From: JBDZUZ01 sp040255445
GTDB lineage: Bacteria; Planctomycetota; Phycisphaerae; Phycisphaerales; UBA1924
DNA: 22,909 nt
Assembly (NCBI GenBank): GCA_040255445.1
Contig: JBDZUZ010000050.1
Coordinates: 1 to 22,909, forward strand
Reading direction: 5' to 3'
The number at the start of each line of letters is the position of its first letter. The stretch's first letter is position 1. Made by a program: the position numbers and the translations under genes. This document shows, piece after piece, positions 1 to 7,869 of this stretch. The notes under the pieces are model-generated. The model saw only the letters and a list, made by a program, of their open reading frames with translations. It did not search any database and was not told the origin of the DNA.

Positions 1-639
1 GGCCTGCCAGTCGTTGAAGAAGGCGGTGATGTCGTCGCCGTCGACGCCGCCGGACTGGTCGTAGTCGGCGGCACAGACCGGGCAGCTGGAGCAGGTGTCA
101 CGCTCGAAGCTCGCGTCATCCACGAAGGCGGCGCCGCCGTTGAAGAGTTCGGGCTGGATGAAGAGGATGACGAAGCGGACGCGGGCGCTGTCGGCGGGTG
201 CGGTCACGCAGAGCTCGGACTGGAGGTAGACGTCGAAAGGGCTGGCGGCGGTGAGGGCCGTGACGGTCTCGAAGCCGAGGAGATCGCCGAAGGCGTCGCG
301 CCATTCGACGTTGAGCGCGGCGAAGTTGGGGTCCTGCATGGCGTCGGTCGCCATGTTGTAGTACCAGGCGCTGGCCCGCCAGCTCTCGCCGGGGGCGGTG
401 TCGAACTCCTGGAAGCAGCCGGAGGCGTTATCGCCGCCGGTGAAGTTGCCGAAGAACTTGGAGCTCACAGCGCCGGTGCGGGGGGCGACGGCCTCGATGA
501 AGGCGTTGCCGAAGGGGATCCAGCCGTTGAAGCCGCCGTCTTCGAAGCTCGGGTTCACGAGCACGTTCTGGGCCATCGCCGGGGCGGCGATGCCGGCGAG
601 CGCGGCCAGGCCGACCATTGCAATCTTCGTACGGTTCAT
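1..639 (-). CDS. Secreted protein with C-terminal EF-hand/dockerin-like module (partial)
   Basis: The reading frame is open through the left window edge, giving 213 residues without a stop. The ATG at 639 follows a clear Shine-Dalgarno (GAGGAG, 647-652). Residues 1-23 form a Sec signal peptide with an AMA/Q cleavage site. The mature protein begins with VLVNPSFEDGGFNGW, the opening of carbohydrate-binding-like beta-sandwich domains common in secreted planctomycete and PEP-CTERM proteins. Near the edge is a cysteine-containing segment (CSSCPVCAADYD) and then a 12-residue EF-hand loop at about 192-203, with Asp/Asp/Ser/Gly/Val/Asp at the expected positions. This matches the dockerin-like 'DxNxDGGVDGxD' modules of Phycisphaerae exported proteins; a second copy would be expected beyond the edge. 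The gene lies downstream of a prepilin-like and a LacI gene. The role is unknown; glycan or surface binding is an inference. Confidence 0.8.
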   Translation of the reverse strand, partial: MNRTKIAMVGLAALAGIAAPAMAQNVLVNPSFEDGGFNGWIPFGNAFIEAVAPRTGAVSSKFFGNFTGGDNASGCFQEFDTAPGESWRASAWYYNMATDAMQDPNFAALNVEWRDAFGDLLGFETVTALTAASPFDVYLQSELCVTAPADSARVRFVILFIQPELFNGGAAFVDDASFERDTCSSCPVCAADYDQSGGVDGDDITAFFNDWQA

Positions 640-663
640 TCTGAATCTCCTCGTTTCCAAATA

Positions 664-708
664 CGCGCGGCGAGCCGCGGTATACCTGCCACACCGGGTT
701 TCGCCCGG
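664..708 (-). promoter_or_regulatory. Putative promoter/leader region of the secreted protein gene
   Basis: Upstream of the start at 639 there is a TATACC on the minus strand (680-685, inside the palindrome GTATAC) that could serve as a -10 element. It is flanked by two small inverted repeats: CGCGG-CGAG-CCGCG (666-679) and CCGGG-TTTCG-CCCGG (694-708). The second contains, on the minus strand, GAAACCCGG, similar to GAAACCGG elements near the lacI gene. No convincing -35 box is visible. Whether these are operator or RNA hairpins cannot be decided from the sequence. Confidence 0.25.
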
Positions 709-751
709 CACGAATCGCACCCCCGGACACTGTCACGATCCGTCCCTGGCT

Positions 752-783
752 CCGACGCGTGCCGAGGGCACGCCACGCGTCGG
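752..783 (-). terminator. Perfect 10-bp inverted repeat after the prepilin-like gene
   Basis: CCGACGCGTG (752-761) and CACGCGTCGG (774-783) form a perfect 10-bp stem with a 12-base loop. The loop can pair in an alternative smaller hairpin (GTGCC-GAG-GGCAC). It lies about 50 bases past the stop of the prepilin-like gene and upstream of the next gene, the right place for a terminator or attenuator. No T-tract follows on the minus strand, so intrinsic termination is uncertain; a protein binding site is the alternative. Confidence 0.4.
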
Positions 784-833
784 CTCAATTCGGTGCTCGG
801 CGCCGTCCATGACGCCGACACGATCTCTCGGAA

Positions 834-1814
834 TCAGTTGCGGTCGATGTCGCGGTCCTTCTGCGACCACAGCACCTCGAATGTGCTGAAGCCGGTTGCC
901 TGATCGCCCAGGTCCTCGGCGCGCTTGTACGCGACGTGACCATCGACGAAGGCGAACATGGCGCCGCCCTTGATCGCCGAGACCTCGGTCGTGCGGCGGG
1001 GGTGGCGGTAGTAGGGGATGTAGGTCTTGGGCCCGGCGCCGGAAGCGATGCCGAGCATCTCAGGCGCGGTATTGGGCCAGTAGCCGGGGAACTCGCTGTT
1101 GGCGATGCCGGGGCCGTAGCCGAAGCGGCGGCCCGGGCGGCTTGCGATGCCGACCTGTCCGACGGTGAACCAGCGGGGGTCGGCGGCGACCTGCGACGGG
1201 AAGAGGCCCCAGGCCTCGCCGATCAGGAGTGTCTGGTCGGCCTGCGTCACGGTGGCGTCGAAGCCGGTGCCGCGGGCGCGCTCGGTCGAGTCGAGCGGGT
1301 TGCTGCCGGGCTTGAAGGCGTTGATGCGGTTGGTGCCGGGGACGTTCTGCCACGAACCGGCGGAGGCGGCCCAGTAGTTCATCGTGTAGGAGCGGCCGCC
1401 GGCGGGGTGGTTGGGGCAGGCCATGACGCCGCCGCCGAGCGTGTTGCTTTCCTGGTGCGTCTCGAGCAGGTTGGAGTTGTCGATCTGCGGCAGGTATCGG
1501 CCGATGCGGTTCTCGTCGTACCAGTACATGTTGAGCTTGCCGGTCTCGCGGTCGGGGGCCTGCCAGAGGGCGGGCGGGAACTGGCTCTTGTAGTCATTCG
1601 AGTATGCGAGCAGCGCGGTGACGAGTTGCTTCTCGTGGTTCTGGCACTTGAGGTCGCGGGCGGCGCCGCGGGCCTTGCCCAGCGCGGGAAGGAGGATGCC
1701 GATCAAGAGCGCGATGATCGCGATGACCACCAGCAGTTCGATCAGCGTAAAGGCCTGGCGGCGTGATGCCGCGCTCTGAACGTTGGATCCGGTGACGGCC
1801 CCTCGGCTCTGCAT
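834..1814 (-). CDS. Prepilin-like protein (type IV pilin N-terminus, DUF1559-like)
   Basis: The 326-residue protein has a type IV prepilin N-terminus. A short charged leader ending SRRQA is followed by FTLIELLVVIAIIALLIGILLP, with the conserved Glu five residues after the expected prepilin peptidase cut. The -1 residue is Ala rather than the usual Gly. Residues after the hydrophobic helix (LGKARGAARDLKCQNH) and the C-terminal GGAMFAFVDGHVAYK match the abundant planctomycete family of prepilin-like proteins that carry an H-X9-DG element. Here the position nine residues before DG is Ile; the nearest His lies 19 residues before DG. The start at 1814 is supported by GGAGA just upstream. These proteins are membrane-anchored and exposed on the surface; their specific functions are mostly unknown. 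The position directly after lacI (gap of 93 bases) suggests shared control with a carbohydrate locus. Confidence 0.88.
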   Translation of the reverse strand: MQSRGAVTGSNVQSAASRRQAFTLIELLVVIAIIALLIGILLPALGKARGAARDLKCQNHEKQLVTALLAYSNDYKSQFPPALWQAPDRETGKLNMYWYDENRIGRYLPQIDNSNLLETHQESNTLGGGVMACPNHPAGGRSYTMNYWAASAGSWQNVPGTNRINAFKPGSNPLDSTERARGTGFDATVTQADQTLLIGEAWGLFPSQVAADPRWFTVGQVGIASRPGRRFGYGPGIANSEFPGYWPNTAPEMLGIASGAGPKTYIPYYRHPRRTTEVSAIKGGAMFAFVDGHVAYKRAEDLGDQATGFSTFEVLWSQKDRDIDRN

Positions 1815-1907
1815 GTCTGATCTCCGTCGGTCGTGGAACGTGAATCGTGGTTCGGGCGTGATTGGGCAGAATGCCCGCAGCCCTGGTCTTGGCGAGTGCC
1901 TTGCGTG

Positions 1908-3008
1908 TCAGGAGGTCCGGCGGCGGACTGTGACCACCGGGATGTCTTCGGCCAGCACCGGAGTGCGGGTGCCGTCGGGCAGGACCCGGAAGGGGTCCTC
2001 CGTCGGCCGGCCGGTGCTCTGATTGATTTCGAGCCGCGTCTGCCGGGTGATGCGGAAGTTGCGGCCCGATTCGCTCTCCGGGTCGGTCAGCACGCGGCAG
2101 AGCCAGCGGGCCGATTCGAAGCCCAGCATTTCGGCGTCCTGACAGACCGCCGAGAACATCGGGTAGGTGTGCCGGCGGATGTCGCTGTCGTCGAAGCCGA
2201 CGATGGAGAGGTCGGTGGGGACGCGGATCCCGAGCTCGAGGCAGCGGCGGAGCGCGCCGACGGTCGCTAGCGGATCGGTCAGGAACACGGCGGTCGGCGG
2301 AACAGGAAGGCTCATGAGGCGGGTGATGAGCCCGGCGCCGCCTTCCATGCTGCCGAGGATTTCGATGTCGTAGGACGGATCGATCGCGATGCCGTTCTCG
2401 AGCATCGCCTGCTCGTAGCCGGCCTTGCGGTCGAGGTGGTCGGTATCGCGGATCGCGTGCATGCCCAGGGCGATGCGGCGGTGACCCAGGTCGATCAGGT
2501 GCTGGACGGCGCGGCGGCTGTCATCCCGCGAATCGCAGCAGATGTAGTTGACGGATGGGTCCTCGTAGCGGTCCGCGGCGACGACGGCGGGGAAGCCCTC
2601 GCGGGCGATCGCCTGGCAGACATCCCGGCTTTCCTCGAAGCTGCGGAGGATGACGCCGCGGAGGCCCTTCCTGGCGAAGAACTGCGTGTAGGTTTCCTGC
2701 GAGCTCTTGTCGCGGGCGAGGGAGATGATCTTGAGGTCGCCGCGGCGCTCGTCGAGTGCCCGCATCATGCCGCTCATCAGGGCGGACTCGAAGGCGCCGT
2801 AATCGGGGCGGACCGCATCGGCGGGGTACACGAGGCCGACGACGATCGACTGGGTGCGGGGGAGGGGCGGGACGTAGCCGTTGAGGCTGGCGGCCTCGAG
2901 CACCTTGCGGCGGGTCTCGGGGTCGACGTTGGGGTGGTTGTTGAGGGCGCGGGACACCGTCGCCGCTGAAACACCGACCCGCTGGGCGATCTGCCGGACT
3001 GAGGCCAT
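1908..3008 (-). CDS. LacI-family transcriptional regulator
   Basis: The protein has 366 residues when started at the ATG at 3008, which has GGCGGAG just before it; an upstream in-frame start at 3086 would add 26 residues with no domain match. The N-terminus (ASVRQIAQRVGVSAATVSRA, then LNNHPNVDPETRRKVLEAA) is a typical LacI helix-turn-helix plus hinge region. The remainder is a periplasmic-binding-protein-like effector domain with VGLVYP, CCDSRDDSRRAVQHLIDLGHRRIA and LSIVGFDDSDI, the classic LacI/GalR landmarks. It should bind DNA as a dimer and respond to a sugar or other small ligand. Neighbours are a GHL10 glycoside hydrolase-like gene upstream and secreted/prepilin-like genes downstream, so a role in regulating polysaccharide or glycoside use is likely, but the ligand is unknown. 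Confidence 0.95.
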   Translation of the reverse strand: MASVRQIAQRVGVSAATVSRALNNHPNVDPETRRKVLEAASLNGYVPPLPRTQSIVVGLVYPADAVRPDYGAFESALMSGMMRALDERRGDLKIISLARDKSSQETYTQFFARKGLRGVILRSFEESRDVCQAIAREGFPAVVAADRYEDPSVNYICCDSRDDSRRAVQHLIDLGHRRIALGMHAIRDTDHLDRKAGYEQAMLENGIAIDPSYDIEILGSMEGGAGLITRLMSLPVPPTAVFLTDPLATVGALRRCLELGIRVPTDLSIVGFDDSDIRRHTYPMFSAVCQDAEMLGFESARWLCRVLTDPESESGRNFRITRQTRLEINQSTGRPTEDPFRVLPDGTRTPVLAEDIPVVTVRRRTS

Positions 3009-3071
3009 GCTCCGCCTTTCGCTGAAACCGCGGTCAAGAAGAAACCGGGGTCTGAAACAGTCGCGGAACGA

Positions 3072-3085
3072 TGAAACATGTTCCA
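3072..3085. promoter_or_regulatory. Candidate LacI-type operator upstream of lacI
   Basis: TGAAACATGTTCCA is a 14-base near-perfect palindrome (one mismatched pair) 64 bases before the lacI start. It sits among repeated half-site-like words: GAAAC at about 3023, 3042, 3053 and 3074, and GGAAC at 3065, with GTTCC at 3081 and 3091. LacI-family genes are commonly autoregulated through such palindromes. The assignment rests on position and symmetry only. Confidence 0.4.
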
Positions 3086-3181
3086 CGACTGTTCCAAACT
3101 AGCGAGTGCGGATCCCCTGTCAAGGCATTCGGGCGGTCAATCCGGGAAAAATTCCAAAAAATCTTGCTGCGGGTATTCTGC

Positions 3182-3203
3182 CGTTTCAGCCGTGGAAACC
3201 GGT
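3182..3203. promoter_or_regulatory. Imperfect inverted repeat between the hydrolase and lacI genes
   Basis: CCGTTTC and GAAACCGG face each other over a 7-base spacer, giving a stem with one bulged base. It lies about 40 bases past the hydrolase stop. A T6 run on the minus strand (3161-3156) and a T5 run follow some 20 bases later, too far for a textbook terminator. GAAACCGGT is also the half of an ideal LacI-family palindrome, so the site may be an operator, a terminator stem, or neither. The rest of the 232-base gap (3009-3240) has A/T tracts at 3147-3161 that may belong to the lacI promoter. Confidence 0.25.
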
Positions 3204-3240
3204 GCTTTGCCGCGGAGGGGCCATTGCTGGGGGTGCTGTT

Positions 3241-4740
3241 TCACGGTGTACCACGTGTTGCGGGCTGTCCCAGCCGGCGTGCACCGTCGAGGCCGCGGAT
3301 GTTCCACGCGACGCCGTCGGGGGGGAGCTCCAGGCCGCGGCCGTCGGCGGGGCGGACGATGGTCCGGAGCGTCGTGCCGTCGAAGGACTGCATGACCCAG
3401 GAACGCGGCCGGGCTCCCTCGGTGGGCTCGGGGTAGGCCAGGCCGTTATTGATCCGCAGCCGCGGGGCGGCGGGTGGCGGCGTGTCCCTTGGGGCGAGCC
3501 AGGGCATGGCGGGCGGCAGGGCGGTGATGGCGTAGGGGCCGCGGGCGAGGGTTGTTGCGATGCCGCGGCGGTTCTCGAGGAGGGCGATCGCGCTGAAGTG
3601 GATGTTGCCGCTCGCGCCGCCCGGGCCGAGGTCGCGGGAGCGGGTCACCGCGATCTGGTTGACGATCTCGGCGGGCTCCCAGCTCTTCTCCCTGGTGTCC
3701 GCGGCGAGGATGCGGCTGGTGTAGTTGCCGACCCAGATGTGGCGCTGCTGGTCGTTGTTGGCGATCCACCAGTCGAGGAGGCGCGGGTAGGACTGCGGCG
3801 CCTGGTCGATGGGCCAGTAGAGCTGCGGGGCGATGTAGTCGAGCCAGCCTTCGCGGAGCCAGCGGCGGGCATCCGCGGCGAGCTGCTCGTAGGCGTCGAA
3901 GCCCTGGATGCCGGGGGGGAAGCCGGGGCGCCAGATGCCGAAGGGGCTGATGCCGACGGCGATGTGGGGCTTGGCGGCCTTCGTGCGCGTGTAGAGCTCG
4001 CGCATGAACGAATCGATGTTGGAGCGGCGCCAGGCGGCGACATCGAGCGTCCCGCCGGCAGCGCGGTAGGCGTTGTACGGCGCGCTGTCGGGGAAGGGGA
4101 CGCCGGCTTTGGGGTAGGGGTAGAAGTAGTCGTCGAGGTGAACGCCGTCGATGTCGTAGCGGTTGACGACATCGAGGATGACGGCGAGCGAGTGTTCGCG
4201 GGCTTCGGCGACGCCAGGGTCGAGCCAGAGGTATTGGTCGTAGCTGCGGACCCATTCGGGCCTGCGTTTGCTGACATGCGTGGCGTGGTCGGGGTGTTCA
4301 GCGCGGAAGTGGCGGGCGCGGAAGGGGTTGAACCAGGCGTGGACCTCGATGCCGCGGGCATGGGCTTCTTTCACCCATTCGGCGAGGGGGTCGTATTCGG
4401 GACGCGGGGGCTGGCCGCTGCGGCCGGTCAGGAACTCGGACCAGGGTTCGGGGCCGCCGGGGAAGATGGCGTCGGCGGTGGGGCGGACCTGGAGCACGAC
4501 GGCGTTGAGGTTCGTCTGTGCGCACATCTCGAGGATGCGCACGATCTCGGCGCGCTGCTCGGCGGCGGAGAGCGTCTTCTTCGAGGGCCAGTCGATGTTT
4601 GCGACGGTGGCGACCCACACGCCGCGGAATTCGCGGGGCGGCTCGGGGAGGGGCTGCGGCGGTGTCGGGTTCTGTGCGCGAACGCTCAGTGTGGTGAGCA
4701 GTGCGGAGAGCGCGAGGACGAGAGCGGCCGTGAACTTCAT
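3241..4740 (-). CDS. Secreted glycoside hydrolase-like protein, GHL10/DUF187 family
   Basis: The protein has 499 residues from the ATG at 4740. An in-frame GTG at 4764 would add eight residues, but the ATG gives a clean signal peptide (MKFTAALVLALSALLTTL, cut at VRA/Q near residue 22). No strong Shine-Dalgarno is visible at either start, so coupling to the gene just upstream is possible. The domain begins at residue 36 with REFRGVWVATVANIDWPS. It continues through the barrel signatures NAVVLQVRPTADAIF, HAWFNPFRAR, DIDGVHLDDYFYPYP, VGISPFGIWRPG and YIAPQLYWPID, all typical of the YngK-type 'glycosyl hydrolase-like 10' family. These are TIM barrels related to amylase-like enzymes, with acidic residues in the HLDDYF strand. 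The substrate is not deducible. It follows a six-PA14-domain protein by 27 bases and is probably cotranscribed with it. Confidence 0.92.
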   Translation of the reverse strand: MKFTAALVLALSALLTTLSVRAQNPTPPQPLPEPPREFRGVWVATVANIDWPSKKTLSAAEQRAEIVRILEMCAQTNLNAVVLQVRPTADAIFPGGPEPWSEFLTGRSGQPPRPEYDPLAEWVKEAHARGIEVHAWFNPFRARHFRAEHPDHATHVSKRRPEWVRSYDQYLWLDPGVAEAREHSLAVILDVVNRYDIDGVHLDDYFYPYPKAGVPFPDSAPYNAYRAAGGTLDVAAWRRSNIDSFMRELYTRTKAAKPHIAVGISPFGIWRPGFPPGIQGFDAYEQLAADARRWLREGWLDYIAPQLYWPIDQAPQSYPRLLDWWIANNDQQRHIWVGNYTSRILAADTREKSWEPAEIVNQIAVTRSRDLGPGGASGNIHFSAIALLENRRGIATTLARGPYAITALPPAMPWLAPRDTPPPAAPRLRINNGLAYPEPTEGARPRSWVMQSFDGTTLRTIVRPADGRGLELPPDGVAWNIRGLDGARRLGQPATRGTP

Positions 4741-4767
4741 GCACGGGTTGTAGGTCGCGTGCACCCG

Positions 4768-7734
4768 TCAGCGTTCATCGACGGCGGAGACTTCCTTCCA
4801 GCGGAGGATGCGGGCCTGCGGGGTGATGAAGGCGGCGGCGGGGATGACCTCTTCATACGGGGCGGAGGGGGGGCGCCATGTGAGAAGCAGGCCCTGCGTG
4901 CCGGTCACTTCCATGTACCGGACTTCGATGGTGTGCACACCGGCGGAGAGTTCGGTGGTGCCGGCGCGGAAGCGGAAGCCGTGATTGCCGTCGTCGGTGA
5001 TGACGGGGAGTCCGTCGATGAGGAGCTGGGCGCCTGCGTCGCTGCCGAGGTTGAACGTCCACGGGCCGGGCTCGGTGATGCGGATGCGGCCGGTGAAGCG
5101 GGCGGCGAAGTAGTCGGTGAGGCCGCCGGTGTAGAAGGCGGTGTTCTGGATGCGCCAGGCGATGTTGCCGACGTCGGTGCTCTGCGCAGGTGTGGACCAG
5201 TCGATCTGGGTCAGTGAGCGGGCCGCGCGCGGTGAGACGTACCACTCGGCGGTGATCCCGGCGCCGGCGGCGGAGGGCGGGTTCTCGAGCGGTCCGGGCT
5301 CGAACGCAGCGGATGGGATGACATCCTCCACGGCATCGCCGGGGCCCTGCCAGGTGAGGATGACACCTTGTGAACCTGCGCGTTCGAGGTATTGCACTTC
5401 GATCTCGGCGGGACCTTCATCGAGGTTGATCGTCCCGGTGCGGAAGCGTGTGGTGTGGTCGGCATCATCGTTGACAACAAGTTCGCCGTTGATCAGGAGC
5501 CGCGCACCCGAGTCGCTGCCGAGACTGAAAGACCACGGGCCCGGGCGGGGGACCAGGAGCCGGCCGCGGAAGCGGACGGCGAACCAGTCAGCGCCGGCGC
5601 TGGGATTGAAGGCAGCGGTGGCGGGGCGGAAGCTGACTTTGGGCTCGATGGTGGCGAAGTCCCAGTTGCCCCAGTCCACGTGTCCGAGCCGGGCGGCGTG
5701 GCGGACGTTGGGTGTCCAGTAGGCGCGCAATCCGCCGTCGAGGGGGTCGAGTGGCATCTCCGCGGCGTGGGGGCTGAGGGCATCGGAGGGGACGACCACT
5801 TCCGGTTGCCCCGGGCCGGACCAGCTGAGCACCAGTCCCTGAGCACCGGTGCGTTCGAGATAGCGGATCTCGATGTTGTGTTTGCCCGCGGTGAGGAAGC
5901 GGGCGCCGCGCCGGGTGCGGAAGCTGTGGTTGGCCTCATCGTTGACGAGGAGTTCGCCGTCGATGTAGAGGCGTGCGCCGCCGTCGTTGCCGACCGAGAG
6001 CGTCCAGTTGCCGCTCCGCGGGATGTTGATTGTGCCGGTCATGCGGACGGCGAAGTTGTCGGTGGGCCCGTTCTCGTAGAAGGGCTCGGTGGTCGAGGAG
6101 GGCCAGTTGACGCGGTCAATCAACGTCGACTCGTCGTGCTTCGACCAATCGATCTGTCCGAGGCGGGCGGCGTAGTTGACGTTCTTGATCCAATAGGCGG
6201 TGAGTCCGCCGCCTGTCGCGGGTGTCACGACGCGCGGGCGGAAGGCGGAGGCGGGGACGACCTGCGCTGCCTGGCCGGGGCCCTGCCAGGTGAGGATGAG
6301 ACCTGCGTTTCCGGTTCGTTCGAGGTAGTGGACATCGATGTCGTGCTCGCCCTCGGGGAGGGTGACGGTGCCGGCGCGGAAGCGGAAGCCGTGGTCGGGC
6401 TCATCGATGACGACGGGGTTGCCGTTGATGAGCAGGCGGGCGCCCGCATCGCTGCCGAGGCTGAAGGTCCAGTCGCCGCTGCGCGGGATCAGGAGTCGGG
6501 CGGCGAGAGCTACGCCGAAGTGGTCGCCGGGCCCGCCGGCCAGGAACGGGGCGGATGTCGGGCGCCAGTAGACCTTGGGCACGGTTGTCTGCTGATCGAA
6601 TTCGCCCCAGGCGACCATGCCGAGACTGGCGGCGTAGCGCGTACTGGTGTGCCAATAGGCGTTGATCCCGGCCCCGGGCGGGCCGGACTGGTCGCCGGAT
6701 GCGACGGCGGTGGCCGGCGTCAGTGCGCTGGGGGGCACGATCGACTCATAGAGATCGCCGGGCCCGCGCCAGGTGAGCACGAGGCCCTGGCTGCCGGTGC
6801 GTTCGAGGTATTGCACTTCGATGTCGTGCTGGCCGGCGGCGAGAGAGAGCGTCCCGGCGCGGTAGCGGAAGTTGTGGTCCGCATCGTCCTGGACGATGAG
6901 TTGACCGTCAATGAACAGGCGGGCGCCGGCATCGCTGCCGAGTCGGAAGGTCCAGTCGCCGCCGGCGGGGATGTTGATCGAGCCGACGATGCGCGCGGCG
7001 AACCAGTCCGTGGGGCCGCCGGGGAAGAAGGGGTTGGCGTTGTGGGACCAGCTGATATTGGGGACGAGCGTTGTCGAGTCGTAGATGGTCCAGTCGATGT
7101 GCGAGAGGCTGGAAGCGTGGCTGACGCCTGTGGTCCAGTAGGCGCGGAGACCGCCGATTTCACCGTCGTCCTCGGTGGTGGGGCTGTGCCAGAATGCGGA
7201 TGCGGGGACGGCGACGTAGGCCGTCGTGCCCGGCGCGCGCCATTGCAGGCGCAGTCCCTGACTGCCGGTGCGTTCCATGAACAGCACTTCGATGTCGTGG
7301 TCGCCGGCTTGCAGCGCGATCGAGCCGTTGCGCCACCGGAAGGAGTGGGCGGCGTCGTCGTTCACGACCAATGATCCGTTGACGAAGAGGCGCAGGCCGT
7401 CATCGCTGCCGGCGTTGAAGGTCCAGAACCCGGAGGCGGGCACCGAGATCTTCCCCGTCAGGCGCACCGCGAAATGATCCGCGGGACCGCCCTCGTAGAA
7501 AGGGAGCGTGGTGGTCACCCAGTCGATGGCTGGGACGACGGTGGTATGGTCGGAACGGGACCAATCTACCTGACCGAGCACGGTGGCGTGGCTGGTGTCG
7601 GTCTGCCAGTCGGCGCGGAGGCCGGCTCGGCGTTCGGGCTCCTCGGACTGGGCCGCCGCGGGCGCACAGCACTGGAACGCCGCGAGGGCCGCGGCGATGG
7701 CTCCGAGATATGTCTGTCGGCGGCGCGTGCCCAT
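4768..7734 (-). CDS. Secreted protein made of six tandem PA14 domains
   Basis: The protein has 988 residues, with a signal peptide (residues 1-28, AAA/Q). It then holds six PA14-type beta-barrel units starting near residues 38, 195, 356, 510, 670 and 828. Each unit runs G-L-x-A-x-W, then DW, a GGPxDxFAVRxTG strand, a WTFxLGSDxGARLxIDG core, (V/I)xDDxxHxFRxRxG, and finally G-x-HxIEVxYxERTGxQGLxLTWxGP. The core GSD(A/S)GARL and the following D-H pair are the usual PA14 landmarks and likely contribute to ligand or calcium binding. PA14 domains bind glycans in adhesins and glycosidases. No catalytic domain, anchor or membrane segment follows the last unit, so this looks like a purely binding, exported protein. 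ATG at 7734 has GGGAG upstream. The next gene is a hydrolase 27 bases downstream, suggesting that the pair acts together on an extracellular glycan; this is an inference. Confidence 0.93.
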   Translation of the reverse strand: MGTRRRQTYLGAIAAALAAFQCCAPAAAQSEEPERRAGLRADWQTDTSHATVLGQVDWSRSDHTTVVPAIDWVTTTLPFYEGGPADHFAVRLTGKISVPASGFWTFNAGSDDGLRLFVNGSLVVNDDAAHSFRWRNGSIALQAGDHDIEVLFMERTGSQGLRLQWRAPGTTAYVAVPASAFWHSPTTEDDGEIGGLRAYWTTGVSHASSLSHIDWTIYDSTTLVPNISWSHNANPFFPGGPTDWFAARIVGSINIPAGGDWTFRLGSDAGARLFIDGQLIVQDDADHNFRYRAGTLSLAAGQHDIEVQYLERTGSQGLVLTWRGPGDLYESIVPPSALTPATAVASGDQSGPPGAGINAYWHTSTRYAASLGMVAWGEFDQQTTVPKVYWRPTSAPFLAGGPGDHFGVALAARLLIPRSGDWTFSLGSDAGARLLINGNPVVIDEPDHGFRFRAGTVTLPEGEHDIDVHYLERTGNAGLILTWQGPGQAAQVVPASAFRPRVVTPATGGGLTAYWIKNVNYAARLGQIDWSKHDESTLIDRVNWPSSTTEPFYENGPTDNFAVRMTGTINIPRSGNWTLSVGNDGGARLYIDGELLVNDEANHSFRTRRGARFLTAGKHNIEIRYLERTGAQGLVLSWSGPGQPEVVVPSDALSPHAAEMPLDPLDGGLRAYWTPNVRHAARLGHVDWGNWDFATIEPKVSFRPATAAFNPSAGADWFAVRFRGRLLVPRPGPWSFSLGSDSGARLLINGELVVNDDADHTTRFRTGTINLDEGPAEIEVQYLERAGSQGVILTWQGPGDAVEDVIPSAAFEPGPLENPPSAAGAGITAEWYVSPRAARSLTQIDWSTPAQSTDVGNIAWRIQNTAFYTGGLTDYFAARFTGRIRITEPGPWTFNLGSDAGAQLLIDGLPVITDDGNHGFRFRAGTTELSAGVHTIEVRYMEVTGTQGLLLTWRPPSAPYEEVIPAAAFITPQARILRWKEVSAVDER
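4810..7623 (-). repeat. Six tandem PA14-coding repeats (about 470 bases each)
   Basis: The coding sequence of the PA14 protein is built of six units of roughly 155 codons. They share protein motifs such as GSDAGARL, ERTGSQGL and LTWxGPG, but are diverged in nucleotide sequence. Units 2, 3 and 5 keep the most similar cores, while unit 6 has lost the Arg in GSDAGA(R to Q)L and carries MEVTGTQG in place of LERTGSQG. The pattern suggests old intragenic duplication, not recent copying. Confidence 0.85.
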
Positions 7735-7869
7735 TCCAATCTGCTCCCAGAGTGCGGGATCAGATCGGATCGGCAGGATGGGTCGGGATCGTCGGGGCGT
7801 CTCTGCGGAACCGGGGATCGCCTGCGCGGTGTGTGCGGCTTGTAGGGGCTGGGGGAATGCGCCCGGCGT

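Noticed and set aside
1864..1876. GGGCA-GAA-TGCCC hairpin after lacI
   Set aside because: The stem is only five base pairs with no T-tract; too weak to call a terminator.
3147..3161. A5 and A6 tracts (T-runs on the minus strand) as an intrinsic terminator of the hydrolase gene
   Set aside because: The nearest stem (3182-3203) ends about 20 bases before the T-runs, too far for a standard terminator.
4741..4764. GTG start at 4764 for the hydrolase gene
   Set aside because: It adds MHATYNPC before a good signal peptide; the ATG at 4740 gives a normal export signal. Not excluded, since neither start has a clear Shine-Dalgarno.
3106..5217. Long plus-strand open frame (703 codons)
   Set aside because: It lies opposite the hydrolase and PA14 genes, has a Gly/Val/Ala/Asp-rich composition typical of antisense reading of GC-rich DNA, and shows no domain; the minus-strand genes have clear families and signal peptides.
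5392..7374. Long plus-strand open frame (660 codons) across the PA14 repeats
   Set aside because: Its apparent repeats merely mirror the six PA14 units on the other strand; composition is antisense-like.
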